Shown here in pieces: positions 1-11,022 of a DNA stretch of 64,000 bases (positions are counted from its first letter, which is position 1; each line of letters begins with the position of its first letter). The translations under genes and the position numbers were made by a program. Under the pieces are notes generated by a model that was given only the letters and a program-made list of their open reading frames with translations, ran no database searches and was not told the origin of the DNA. The DNA lies in assembly GCA_020912385.1 (NCBI GenBank), contig CP087207.1, forward strand, positions 2,914,001 through 2,978,000, in the 5' to 3' direction. Origin of the DNA: Neofusicoccum parvum. Its lineage: Eukaryota > Ascomycota > Dothideomycetes > Botryosphaeriales > Botryosphaeriaceae.

Positions 1-265
1 CCGGACGAGCCTGGCTTCAAGCTCAGGCGTGAGGACTCCTACTTTGTCTTTGTTGAGGTTGTAGAAAACCGTGCTGTCATCAATGTCTCCCAACGAGACG
101 ACATGCTGGCTGTTCGTCCGTCCGGTGCCGGGCTCCTTTTCTCCGCCTTGACATAGTCTATGCTTAGCGTCTACATCCAAAATTGGTAGAACTGCTGAAA
201 TACTCACCACTGGCTGGAGAAGGGTCTCTGGCTGGACTAATGGATTCTTGCTTGTCCGGCAGCAT
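1..265 (-). CDS. N-terminus of a probable MFS permease (partial, runs off left edge)
   Basis: Read leftwards, an ATG at 265 opens a first exon (265-208). It ends at a GTGAGT donor; the intron is about 207-147 and exon 2 runs from 146 to the window edge. Phases match across the intron, giving about 68 residues in one frame. The N-terminus is polar and low in complexity (MLPDKQESISPARDPSPAS). The visible part ends in TPELEARLVR. That pattern (acidic stretch, then ExxRLVRK-hD) commonly precedes the first membrane helix of Dal5/ACS-type permeases, but no helix lies inside the window. The MFS call is therefore an inference from a short tail. A soluble protein is possible. Confidence 0.4.
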
Positions 266-946
266 GGCGTGAGATGGGTATAGGTCGAAGTGAACGAAGA
301 CAGCCACAGAGCGTCAAACTTCTCAAGCGTGGTATTGACACAGGAAGTACTAGAGAGATCGGGGTATTGACAGAAACCTTATATGCGCGACTACGGCACA
401 GCACATCTGAAATTGTACCAGCTGCCTTGTTGGATGCAACGTTGTTATGAAAGTTCATTCTCTACCTGGCAATCGCTCCTGTCTACACCATGGCAAGGCG
501 AACCGCCACGGCCTTGGCAGTACCTTGGCAGTACCTTGATAGCGCTTCGCCGCTGTAGGCTCTCATCTGGCTCGCGTGTTTACCGAGCCTCGCTACATGT
601 CTACCCTCATAGGTCTTCTGTTGTGGGGATTGAGTGGGATTTTGGTTGCATAATTGAAGCTGCAGGTTCGTATTTCGGTAGAGCATGCTTGAAGCGGAAA
701 GCATGCCAGAGTGTGTGTGCTGGTCAAGCGCGATATAGAATCCTCTGCAGCGGCTTGTCCCTTCTCAGCTAAAGCTTGCAAGGCTTGTTGAAACCCTTGG
801 CCGGGGTGGTGCCTGTGCTGGGGCGGAGACATCAAGGTAACCGGGATTGCCGTTTACTATCGGAGATGTGTGGAGATGACAAAGACTATTCTTGCATATT
901 CTACCCTCGCCTGCAACCTGAATCCCGCCGCGGTACATCAATTCCT
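266..946. other. Intergenic, promoter of the partial gene and 3' flank of the flavoenzyme gene
   Basis: Short overlapping frames on both strands have no family resemblance and no consistent splice structure. I see no RNA gene or repeat, apart from a small direct repeat of CTTGGCAGTAC near 515-535. Confidence 0.5.
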
Positions 947-2824
947 TTACTGGTCGACCTTCATTGCCCCACCACCAATGTTCCGAGGTCCGGCGGGTCC
1001 TTCCTCGAGCCCGTTGCCTCTCGGGGTCTCGTCGCGCCAGCGCCAGAACCGCCGCATATACGAGGAGCTCCCATCACCATTCTCGAAAATATCTGCAGCA
1101 TGCTGCAATGAGGCGGGTGACTCGTCAGGCAAAGAAAGCTCCAAATTAATGTTCGTGTTGGATGAACTCACCTCCCCAAGCACTGGTAAGAATTTGGCGC
1201 CGTGTCCGCTGCCGCCAGTGCAGACAAAAACCGATTTGTCGGCGTATTTCGGTACGTAATCGATCTGCCATAGCCATAATTCAAATTTCAATGAAAACGT
1301 ACGCAAACTCCGAGCAGCAGCGCGACTTACCACGAAAGAGTTGTCCAGTGAGTCGGTGTACCAGCACAGCTTTGTCGAATGAAAAGGGGCGTTCTTGAAT
1401 TCGGGAAGGAAGATGGAAATGAAATCCCTGATCGCATCCACAGCTGGCTGTGGGAGGGCTTTTGAGTCATTCGGCGCAAGCGGTACTGACCATTGATTGT
1501 CCTGAGTGAAGGGAGTGCCTGGGGGAGCTGGTTGAAAATTCGTAAACTGCGAGGCGCGGCGGGTTAGCGCACGTCAGCAGGCCAACAACAGAGCTCCATT
1601 ACCTTGATACCACGGTATCCGATTTTTATCAAGCCCTCTGCGGTCCGCGGGAAAGCGTAGACGCTTCCGGTGTCCTTGCCGCTACTATTGCGAGGTTTGC
1701 TCTTCCAGGTCATGACGGGAAATCTTTCTGGTGAATACTTTTCCCACAGATTTATGTTTCCCTTGTCAATCTTGAGCGTCGCTATGCTGCCAGAAGAAGA
1801 TTCGAGATGGTATGACAGCTCAGGAAGTAGCTGTGTTGAGAAAGACCCTGCTGTAGAGAGATGTTAAACGGAGCTGGTAAAGGAATTGGGCCATACAAAC
1901 CAGCCATGACAGTCACATCGGCTTTGTGCATAATCCCATCTTTGGTCTTCAGGCCAATTGCCCGCTTCAGGGTCGCCGATGTCGGGAGCCCCTCCTCAAC
2001 AAGGGAGTGGAACGCTCCCTCTTGAGGCCCGAACTTGAACACCACTCCCTTCGCGGCGGCCATCTTTTGGAAGTGAGCACAAGCGTCACTGCACCTCGTA
2101 AACCCCGCAAGTGAATCAAGCACTGCCTCGTAAGTCTTATGCGCAGGCGCGCCTGGAATTTCAAAGTCAAGCAGCTTGGAAGCCCATCCTCGGCCGGCCG
2201 CACGCTCACGATCAGCCGGATAGCTCTTGACAAACTGCGTGTCGCGCAATCCAGCGCGTTCCATGTTCGCCAGTGTTTCCCTCTCCAGTGCCCCAAGCTC
2301 CTCTGTCGGCTGCACGCGGAGCATGCCGCAGTCAACAAAGAGGTCTTTCCGGGACTCCTCTCGCTCTTCTGAGAGCTGCTCACATCTGCGCGTCTCGTTA
2401 AGCAACAGCCAGACTTCACGGCTTTCCAAGGCAAGCCGTTGATAGTGTAGCTTTGCTCCGTACGATGCTCGGAACTCCAACGTTCTCCGTCAGTTCCAAC
2501 ACGCGTTTGCCACCCGGAGCCGCCAACTTACAATCTTGTTTTCGTCAACGGACGCGGCCTGAGTCCTGTCGTTGGGCTGATAGCCGGTCTCGTCGTATCT
2601 GTTTTGGTCGAAAACACAGACGTTGTGATCTGGACACCGGTCAGACAGCAGACTTCTGCGCCTTTTGTGGCTCGGCGAACACGCACTTCTCTCTCTCAAT
2701 GCGACAGCCAGTGAAAGGCCGAAAACGCCCGCTTTCCATGCGAATTAGCGGGGAAACTGAAGGAAGACAAAAACACCAGAGATCACACACCACCCACAAT
2801 AGCTACTGACTTGGGTTCTTCCAT
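947..2824 (-). CDS. FAD-dependent oxidoreductase, fructosyl-amine/sarcosine-oxidase-like
   Basis: A multi-exon DAO-fold flavoenzyme likely to oxidise a secondary or glycated amine with O2, producing H2O2. Start chosen at ATG 2824 (MEEPKSVAIVG). After the first intron the Rossmann motif reads IVGAGVFGLS (GxGxxG). A second short intron removes an insert so that LAVALRER joins NHNVCVFDQ. Then comes ASVDENKIV, the conserved post-FAD segment of this family. Exon 1867-1600 is read in a frame giving STQLLPELS and a lysine/tryptophan-rich mid-domain. The last exons give NAPFHSTKLCWYTDS and CTGGSGHGAKFLPVLGE. In monomeric sarcosine oxidases the Cys of the C-x-Y-T motif carries the covalent flavin, so the Cys of LCWYTDS is the likely FAD attachment residue. 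The family (amadoriase, saccharopine/pipecolate oxidase, sarcosine oxidase) is clear; the substrate is not. Confidence 0.85.
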
Positions 2825-3437
2825 TTCAACTGTCCAGCGAGATCTATGATATTCGGGGTTAAAAAGAAGCCACTGAGCGTGCAGGCCAGAATTATCAGAT
2901 GAAGACCTTAGTGCCCTGATAGATTTATGTAGCGAGATGGAAGGTTGATCATGTAAGTCTTGCGACTTCAAGGTGCTCATTACCGCTATGGAAGACACCA
3001 ATCAAGACCGCGGGAGAGAAAGAAAAGCGGGGCCGCCGATTGGACCGATGCTTGGCTCAATGCCCAATGCCAGCCTTGTTTAATGCGTGATCTTCGGCTG
3101 CGTGCTGTTGCTCTTGCCTATAACCGCTTCCCCGGGATCGCCTCATGAGTAGTGACTGAATATCGTATTGTACATCCCGTAGAAGATTACTCATCCTCTG
3201 CCGAGGATTGCGATTGGAGGATGTCCTACGCATGATCTGTTCCATCACTGTACTACGCGCAGTGGGTCCATCACTTAAAAGCATATAAGTAGAGATGCGA
3301 GGGCGTAAGCAAGTGGATCACTGCGAGAAGTTTGTTACCTAATCAACACGCCAAGAATTCGTGTGCCGGAAACTTCAAGCTTTGCGACGCGTCTGCCCCT
3401 CTCACCGCCTCTGCAACTCCGAATAACCGCCTCAGCC
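2825..3437. other. Divergent intergenic region
   Basis: Separates the flavoenzyme (leftwards) from the first F-box gene (rightwards) and must hold both promoters. A TATA-like AGCATATAAGTAG occurs at about 3281-3293, correctly placed for the rightward gene. No other feature seen. Confidence 0.5.
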
Positions 3438-5320
3438 ATGTGTCCTCTTGCACGGAAAATGACCGCCATCGAAGACCTACCAGATGAACTCCTGGATGAA
3501 GTTGTCGGCTATCTCGATACTTCCCGGCGTCATCTTGCCAGCGACCGCGACGACTGTGAGGACACTTTCAGCAATCCCGTGCTTAACTTCTGCCTGGTCT
3601 CCAGAAGATTCTTCCATGTAGGAGAAACAGTGTTGTATTCATTCTTCGCAAACTATCCCCAAAGGGATAAAAATAGCCACCGATCCCGAAGACAGTTTGT
3701 CAGGCGAATCATCCAACGGCCGGATCTCGCCGCGCGCGTCTCCGAAGTGAGAATTGGAACTCTAAAAGTAGGACTTGGATATGTCACGCGTGGTCAGTAG
3801 GCGGCGGTCTCAGCGGTGCTTCCTGTTCCAACTCTGATGGAGACCCAGACGATGAAACCAGCCAGCAGTATCTTGACGAAGAATTGGAAGTCAGAGGCAC
3901 GGTTGCTGTCCCCGACCAGCAGCTCAACAGCCAAGCTGACGCCTTGGCATTTTCGACCGCTGCGCAGGGCATTCGCATGATCAACAAATCAAAGTGGATG
4001 GAAGGTCTCCGCGCAGGACAGCCAGATGCGGAATTGGTATTGCTTCTTTGCCTGGCGCGCAACCTCAAATGCCTCGCCATGGTCCTCCCTCACCGGGACC
4101 GCTACCACCGTTGCTACCCGAGTTTCCGCGCATTTCTCATACAGGCCGTGCATGCAAGGGGCACCGGTACCGCGCCTCTCTGCACGCTTCGAAGGCTGGA
4201 AATTGATTTCGAAAGCCACATCTTCCAAGCCCTCGGCGTTCAAATGAAAGCCCTCTGCGCCCTCTTCTACCTCCCCTCGCTCCGAGAGTTTGTTGGAAAT
4301 AAGATCACCACCAATCCCGAGTACAACCCAGACACCTTATTTGACCCGGAATCAGAAGCAGAGCACAGTGACGCCCTCTCCCTCGCATCCACTCCGGGTG
4401 ACAACGACTGGGATTCACTGCCCTCCGACCCAGAAGACCCTGAGGACAGCAACGCCCCCGCTGTCTCCGTCTCCCGCCGCCATCTCCCCGGGCCGCTCGC
4501 AACCCTCAAATACCCCGTCCGCACCTCCCCCATCACAACCCTCACCCTCACCTCCACCAACCTACTCCCCCAATCCTCCCGCCTCCTCCTCACCGCCCCA
4601 ACCGCCCTCCAAACCCTCACCATCACCTGGGCCGACCTCTTCGACTACGCCCGCTTCGACGGCACGCGCTCCCACCTCTTCAACCCCTGCGCCGTCCTCT
4701 CCGCCCTCACCCCTCACGCCCCCACCCTCACCTCCCTCACCCTGCACATCCCGTACCGCCTCTTCCGCGCCGCCACCGACCACGGCCCCCTCGAAGACCT
4801 CCCACGCATCGGCAGCCTCAAGCCCCTCACCGCCCTCAAGCACCTCTCCATCTCCGCCCTCCTCCTCACCGGCTCGGCGCTGCACCGCAACGCGCCGGTG
4901 CCACCGGCCAGCGACGGCGTGGAGCGCCTCGCGCCGACGGGCGGGTACGGCGGCGCGGCGGACGTGTTCCCGGACGGGCTGGAGGCGCTGGTGGTGGTGG
5001 CGAACGCGTGGGCCGGCGGCGACGAGGCGCTGGTCGAGCGGCCGGGGCCGGAGATGGTTGGGTTCCTGAGTCCGCTGGTGGCGGAGCACGTGGCGCCGCT
5101 GGTGGTCGAGATCGCGCGCGTGGTGGGGCGGGGCGGGGTGCCGGCGCTGAGGCGGTGGCGGGTGGTGGAGGGGGGCTGGCCGGAGGGGGTGAGGGCGGAG
5201 ATGGTGGCGGAGGTGGCGGCGCTGCTGGAGGGGTCGGGCGTGCTGCTGGAGCTGGGCGGGACGGCGACGAGGCTGGGTGCGCAGAAGGGGGTGTGGCGGC
5301 ATCAAGTGTTGTGGGAATGA
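3438..5320 (+). CDS. F-box protein with LRR-like C-terminal region; apparent frameshift
   Basis: The protein begins MCPLARKMTAIEDLPDELLD; the start could instead be the Met at 3459. An F-box follows (LPDELLDEVVGYLD, then LNFCLVSRRFFHVGETVLYS), so it is a likely substrate receptor of an SCF ubiquitin ligase. This frame stops at about 3800 after GYVTRGQ. The remaining ~480 residues continue in another frame, which is open from before 3740 and runs to 5320. That second part has leucine-rich helices (ITTLTLTSTNLLPQSS, LTSLTLHIPYRLF) typical of F-box/LRR-like fungal proteins. No plausible intron joins the two frames: the only GT-AG candidate (about 46 nt) leads to a stop. Either a one-base indel (real or a sequence error) or an atypical intron lies near 3740-3800. 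The last ~150 codons are extremely GC-rich. Confidence 0.7.
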
Positions 5321-6893
5321 GTAGGATGGGACTTTAAGTGCACTGTTGGTCATCGAATCTTTGCCGATAAATGAGATGGCTGAGTTGCGCGTCACATGAA
5401 TATGAGAATTTGGCCGCAGAGACGGACGTGGTCCACAACCAAGTGGTCTGACGCAGAATGTTTGCGCTAAAGAAAACAAATGAAGAAATGGATAAGCAGA
5501 TCGAGGCAAGACGGATGTGCCAGGGCTTCAGATTCCAACGCATTGTCCCGGCTCATTAAGATGATAGCCGTGTTCTTTTGATGACTCTGTGGTCTCTCGG
5601 ACATTTTCGCGGAAGATGCTTCTACTCAGCTTAACTTGTCGAGCTAGCTACTAAGTATCTGAGAGAGTTGAGGAAGGAGATGGCACTAGAAGAACAGATG
5701 AGGAATGAACGCATGTGGTAGGGTCTTTGTTTTGATCAGTATCCGGTAGTGGAGAGCGATGCTAGCTATTGAAAAGTATCTGGTTGTTTCTGCTGCTTTT
5801 TGGCATCATTTACGCTTCAAATCGAGTGTCGGTCCTGACTAGTTATTTTCACGCACAGTCTCTGAGATTCAGGTCTATGTGGCATGGGTTTTATGGTTCA
5901 GCGATTTGACCTATAGCCATGAAATTGCAGCAAAGCAGGTGTGTATGAAGAAGGAGATGCATGTTATTTTATCTGGTGATGAAGAGCTCTCAACAAGTTC
6001 AGAGGTTCAGCAGAAGCGCCGCTCCAACCAGTGTCAGACTAAAGTCATAATGATGGAACCATGACCTCTTGAAATCAGCATTATGGAACGTCAATTGGGA
6101 AGATCTTTGCTCAAACACCTTGAGCTGTGACAGTTCCGCGTCAGTGTGTGGGTGTGTGACAGAGTGAGATTGAATGTAGTACAGATGGGCGATGCGCCTG
6201 GAATTTCTGGTATCGTGGTGGAGGAGCTCGAGGGCCAGGTTGTAAAGGTAGGCTTTGCAGATTCTGGGGTACACCAATCACATTGAAGTAGATTGAAATT
6301 GTGTGCAACTGCTGCAGTTGAAGAGCCGCTGCAGCATAGTTCCACCAAGACACAGACTTTGGACTTTTCCGATGATCTCGAGTGTCGGCGCGTGGCGATG
6401 CAGCGTCAAATAATAATCAAATATAGTTTCGTACAGCGTTAACGCAAATACACAAGCCTAAAAATTGCTCTTGCAGTCGGATTGTCGCCACTTGAAACTC
6501 CAGGTTTCGGAAACGACCAATGAAAAGTTGGTAAGCAGGCGCTGAGGGCGATCGCGAGGGCTTATCGGTAGGTGGGCGCGCACTTCGGGAAGAAAACTTG
6601 GCCGCGGCTCCTGCAGGCAGAGCCGAGCCTTTGCTGACGCACGTATGAGCACCACCTTATGCAGACTCTGGACTGAGCCAATCACTTCATGCTAGACCAT
6701 TGCGAGCCGGTCAAGTGGTACCCAGATTTTGGATTCGACCCAATCAGGTCTTGCAACCACAGACCTCAGCCTTGCACTCCGGAGCAGTATTAAATCACCG
6801 TCCATTCCTCCAGATTGCAGTCGTATCCTTACATTTCGTCCCATCCACCACAATACAACGATCTAGTGAAACCAGCCCTGTCCAACAAGCAAA
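5321..6893. other. Long intergenic region, no gene recognised
   Basis: About 1.6 kb, lower in GC than the flanking genes. Frames are short and none resembles a family. A CAACCACAGACC-type pyrimidine/purine patch and the 5' leader of the Clr5 gene lie at the right end. I see no transposon ends or RNA gene. Confidence 0.45.
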
Positions 6894-7692
6894 ATGGACT
6901 GGGAACTGCACAAGGAAACAATTCGACACCTCTACCTCGTAATGGACATGACCAAGCAGGAAGTGATGGAGGAAATGGAGAAAACGTGCCAGTTCAAGGC
7001 GAAGTATGTCAACCAGCATCTGAAGTTTACTGCACCTGACTTAGTCTATTCTAGCGCAGGTCAGTATGAGCGGCAGTTCAAAAAATGGGCTTTCGCAAGA
7101 ATTTCACGCCCAAGGAATGGCAATGGGTTGCTCGTCGGATTGATGAGAGAAGAATTGAGAAAAAGGAGACAGATATCCAACTTGATGGTGTCCGTATGTC
7201 CCAAAAGAAAGTAGAAAAGGCTGTTTCAAGATATGGGCATGGATCGACGCTGCAAAAAGTGCAACACAAAATGAACAAAGGTAGGATTGCAGAACCAAGC
7301 ATTTCTGAGGAGCGCTAACTATTTTATTAGAGGCGAACTGCCCCAGCCCAGCTCCTGAGGGTCTTGAAATCTCTACGCCAGTAGCATCCCCTGTGCCGAA
7401 GCTTAATTCACCCCCCTCCCCTGAAGCACTGGCTATAAGCAGCACTGGGAGGGCCGAGCTTCATCAGCAGTTGGCTAAACAGGGCGACCAACAGGATAGC
7501 ATCAGCAGTGTCGGCTCGTATTCTTGCACTGACGATCTCTTTGTTGAGATTGAGGACCGCCCGAGTCGAGAACTCCCTACTGCTCGCAGCCTGCTCAGCG
7601 AGATGAACTGGAGTTTTGTCTCCGTGGCAAGCCGGACCAGAGAAGAGTATGTAACCAACACCTCTCCAAACCCTGGAGTTACCTGGAGGTAA
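6894..7692 (+). pseudogene. Clr5-domain protein, frameshifted in the conserved core
   Basis: Starts MDWELHKETIRHLYLVMDMT, the Clr5 domain found at the N-terminus of many fungal chromatin/regulatory proteins. A 51-nt intron (GTATGT...CTGAC...CTAG, about 7003-7053) joins QFKA to NAGQYERQFKKW. The next conserved block, GFRKNFTPKEWQWVARRID, is in the +1 frame: KKW is followed by a G-tract one base too short for continuous reading. The downstream frame then continues through an intron at about 7282-7330 and ends at 7692 with a Ser/Pro-rich tail (SPVPKLNSPPSPEAL). With the indel the protein would end shortly after KKW, so it is scored as a likely pseudogene. A single-base sequencing or assembly error would restore a gene of ~230 residues. 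Confidence 0.65.
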
Positions 7693-7834
7693 CTACATCA
7701 AATTTCTGGTGCCTGGTCGTAACGAACGGCTGGTGGCATCATTTACTTTTCATATGCCACTCATCATAATCTTTCCTTCAGTTCACATATTTTAAATTGT
7801 GTTAAGTTCTAATCTGTGCTCAAACAGTATCGCC

Positions 7835-8767
7835 ATGGGTAGCACGTCGCCTTACAGCTTCAGCCGCTCATCTTTCTTCCGTACTACGTACCTTCCCAAG
7901 ATTGAGGCGAATTTCTTGAAAGATTTCAATTGTTGTGGCCTGAAGATGGATTCCTTGCACGAGTTGCTGCAGCACTACGAGGAATGCCACCAAAAACTCT
8001 CTGCAATGACACAGACGCCACTGGTATCAGACAATACCGGATTCCCCTGGACCAACCCTCGGTCTCAACTGCTTATCAACAACAACCTCATGAAATGCCA
8101 AATTCCAGAGATGGAAGATGTGATGACACTGGAAGACATGGAAATTTCCGACCATGAAATTGTGATGGGCGACGCTCCGCAACCCCTACAATTCGGTCAG
8201 AGGAACTGGCATTCACAGCCATGTATCAACCCTACAGTGTCTCCAGTGGACACGTCGACCCCCAGCGCTAACCAGAGAACACCAGATCCCTCGGCACCGG
8301 GTCTTTTTGGCGGCATGTCTCCTGGCGAGGCAAACAAACCGTTCAATTGCCCTGCCATTGGGTGCGGTAACACTTACTGGCTTCGGAGCAGTCTTGAGCA
8401 CCACAAGAAGGCGAGTACATAGCTCCTAGCAACATAAGAAAAAACCTCAATGATCTCCGTCGCTGATACGCGAATTCCCATACAGTGTGGACACCGGAAC
8501 CAACAGCTTATGGAAAACGCTAATGGAACCTCCCATATTATCGATTCGAACACTTCTACACCATATCCCAGCATCGTCGGTACAGAGAAGAGAAGGCCGT
8601 GCCGTTGCGAGACATGCGGTAAGCGATTTAAGAGCCTTGGTGGTCTTAATTACCATCGCACGCATTCTCCACGGTACAAAACTGAAGCTTTAGCTCAACG
8701 CGATGAACCTTGTCGTCCTGGCAGCAAACATGCAGCGCGTGAGCATCAACGTCATGAGGACACCTGA
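7835..8767 (+). CDS. C2H2 zinc-finger protein, faintly Sfp1-like
   Basis: Start at ATG 7835 in a good context (CGCCATGGG). The N-terminal region carries FLKDFNCCGLKMDSLHELLQ, a CC-containing degenerate finger seen before the DNA-binding fingers in Sfp1-like fungal factors. An acidic middle follows (EMEDVMTLEDMEISDHE), then a finger starting KPFNCPAIGCGNTYWLRSS. A second finger (CETCGKRFKSLGGLNYHRTH) lies after an intron. The donor GTACAT at about 8412 is phase 1. The acceptor that keeps frame is GGTACAG near 8585, giving an intron of ~170 nt; this junction is inferred. The second finger has H-x2-H spacing, shorter than canonical, and the first seems to lack its last His. DNA binding is therefore uncertain. 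Confidence 0.6.
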
Positions 8768-9135
8768 GCTACGATGGCGTCTTTTCTCATGGTGGCATGG
8801 CTCCTCACTACCTGATCATCGAATGCACCCATCACCACAAACCTGCGCAGCACTCCCCAAGTCGTGCCAATCGACAGCGCGAGCTCAATTTTAGAAAACC
8901 ACCATTACCGCTGCCGAGCGTGCGAGACCAAGCTCGCGAAAGCAGCTCAAACCGCGCTCGGGTACAAGATTACAGGACCGCGACAACAACCCCTGGTGCC
9001 AACGCCGCCAGACCCCGCCCATCCAAAATTATATCCCCCGCCCTCCAGATGGGGGCACGTATCACCTCGCGTATCAGATCGCCCGCATCCGCGGGTCCAC
9101 CGCGCGCGCGCCGCCGCCGCCTCTCCAGACCCCTC
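8768..9135. other. Convergent intergenic spacer
   Basis: Lies between the ends of the C2H2 gene and a leftward F-box gene. Rightward frames extend into the F-box gene but are antisense shadows of its GC-rich codons. No feature seen. Confidence 0.5.
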
Positions 9136-10479
9136 CTAAAAACTCTCGTCCGAATCAACCTCCTCGTCCTCCTCCACGATCGTATCGCCGGCCCCACCAC
9201 CACCACCGCTCCCCCTCCTCCCCTCCACCGCCGCCGCCGCAGCCGCCAGCCCCACCAACCCCTCCAAAATCTTCTCCCACCCGCCATCCACGACCTCGCC
9301 GGCGCGCGGCGGCGGCGCCTCCTCGACCACGACGCCGTCCGCGACGACGACCTGCATGGCGCTGCCGGCCAGCACGCGGCGCACGCTCCGCAGGCGCCGC
9401 AGGCCGCGCAGGTCCAGGCGCGAGGCGGCGTCGCCGCCGGCGCGGAACTCCAGGTCGCCCCACGGCAGGTCGAGCGTCTCGAGGGCGTGGGCCTGCGGCG
9501 CGAGCGCGGCGTCGCACCACTCCTGGGCGCGCGCCGGTATGTGGGTCGACAGGGCGTCGAGGCCGCGCTTGCGGCTGGCCGGGCCCTCGCCGATGGTGAG
9601 GTGGCGGAGGGCGCGCGGGGTGGCGAGGAGGGTGCGGAGGGAGCGGAGGGTGACGCTGCAGTTGAGGAGGCGGAGCGACTCCAGCGGGGTGGCGTGGAGG
9701 AAGGCGGGGTTGAGCGATGCCGACGCCGCGTTGGCTGTTGTGGTCGGGCGGTGGCGGTCGCTGGTCGGGTCGGATGTGGTGGAGGTGGATGGGCTGCTTG
9801 GGTTGTCGCAGTCGTCTGTCCAGGAGAGGAGGGCGGCGCCGGAGGTGTCGTGGAGGACGGCGTCGTGGATGGTGATGGAGCGGAGGGTCGGGGAGAGGAA
9901 GAGGAACGAGGTTTCCGGGAAGGCCCAGCGCTCGCCGGGGAAGAGGAAGGACGACGGCGACGACGCGAGGTAGTGGAGCTCGATGGACGTGAGGTGCGGC
10001 CATGTTCGTAGCTCCGGCGGGGTTACGGCGAGGCTGGCTTTGAAGAGGAAGGCTTCGAGGACGTCTTGCTCCTCTTGCGGCGAGCCGTCGCAGCACGTCT
10101 CTTCGCTTTCGAGGAGCGCGTCGGATGCGATTGAGAGCTCCTGGAGGTTATCTAGCGCGGCGATGTTGGCGTAGACATTACACGATAGCCATTCCTTTGC
10201 CTCTTCGGTATCCTCACCCCCGGGTGTGGATTGGATGCGGCACGTCCGGACATAGTCACGCCGAGCGGGGCGGTTCTCCAGAGCCTGGACAAAAGTGGTA
10301 ATTTGATCTACGCTGCTGATATCAACTGAAGAGTAAAGAACTGGTTCGACTAGGGACTGGAATCGGCGCGAGACGCGGGCAAGGCATCGTAAGTCCAGCG
10401 GCTGATCCGCGAGCTCGAGGATTATCTGCCTCAGGACCTTCGCGGGAAGCTTGCGCGGGTTCAGTGAGCTCTCGTCCAT
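9136..10479 (-). CDS. F-box protein, intronless, 447 aa
   Basis: Uninterrupted frame from ATG 10479. The N-terminal F-box reads LPAKVLRQIILELADQPLDL, then RCLARVSRRFQSLVEPVLYS, the usual fungal pattern ending in hxYpxhxh. The rest is a series of leucine-rich segments (LTSIELHYLA, LRSITIHDAVL, LESLRLLNCSVTLRSLRTLL) resembling the irregular LRR or solenoid of fungal F-box proteins. The C-terminus is low in complexity, with an alanine run, a glycine run and an acidic end (EEDEEVDSDESF). Expected role: substrate adaptor for an SCF E3 ligase; target unknown. It is the second of three F-box genes in this region and faces the same way as the third. Confidence 0.8.
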   Translation of the reverse strand: MDESSLNPRKLPAKVLRQIILELADQPLDLRCLARVSRRFQSLVEPVLYSSVDISSVDQITTFVQALENRPARRDYVRTCRIQSTPGGEDTEEAKEWLSCNVYANIAALDNLQELSIASDALLESEETCCDGSPQEEQDVLEAFLFKASLAVTPPELRTWPHLTSIELHYLASSPSSFLFPGERWAFPETSFLFLSPTLRSITIHDAVLHDTSGAALLSWTDDCDNPSSPSTSTTSDPTSDRHRPTTTANAASASLNPAFLHATPLESLRLLNCSVTLRSLRTLLATPRALRHLTIGEGPASRKRGLDALSTHIPARAQEWCDAALAPQAHALETLDLPWGDLEFRAGGDAASRLDLRGLRRLRSVRRVLAGSAMQVVVADGVVVEEAPPPRAGEVVDGGWEKILEGLVGLAAAAAAVEGRRGSGGGGGAGDTIVEEDEEVDSDESF

Positions 10480-11022
10480 GCTTCTTGTCGCGGTAGGATT
10501 GTACCCAGGCTGTTCCGGTGAGGGTGTGGGAGACTGCGGAGCTTTACATCAGCGAAATCCCCAACTCCCGACGTAGGAAAAGGAGAGCTGTGGATTAAGC
10601 TCAAGAATCGATCGGGGAGCTGCAGGTACAAAGATGGTGCCCGACATGCCAAGGCCTCGCTACGGCACAGCTGCTTGACGGATTGCACGAATAAGGTTAA
10701 TCGGTCGACCGGTGGTGTAACGCTAGCTATTTCCAGGGTCGTGGCGTCGCCAATGAGAGAAGATCTTGACATCTCATTTCGCGAATGGCGATCGGCCTGC
10801 GGCATTTCACTCGCGAATGGGATCTTGTGCCGTTCCGCTGGACTGTCAAGGGTTAGGGATATTTTGGCCCAGTATCGCAATGGCAGGGTCTGCCGAACAT
10901 GGAGTTGAAGCACTCACCCGGTCATTGACAGCTTAGCACGCATATCTTATCCAAGTGATGCATGAACTCCCGTCTGTTGTGGCGCTGCCGCTGCAATACT
11001 GCACGTGCCAACCAAGCAGGTC
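10480..11022. other. Intergenic between two leftward F-box genes
   Basis: Holds the promoter/5' leader of the 9136-10479 gene and the 3' end of the next. A leftward frame of 150 codons overlaps the F-box start but has no recognisable features. Nothing else supported. Confidence 0.4.
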
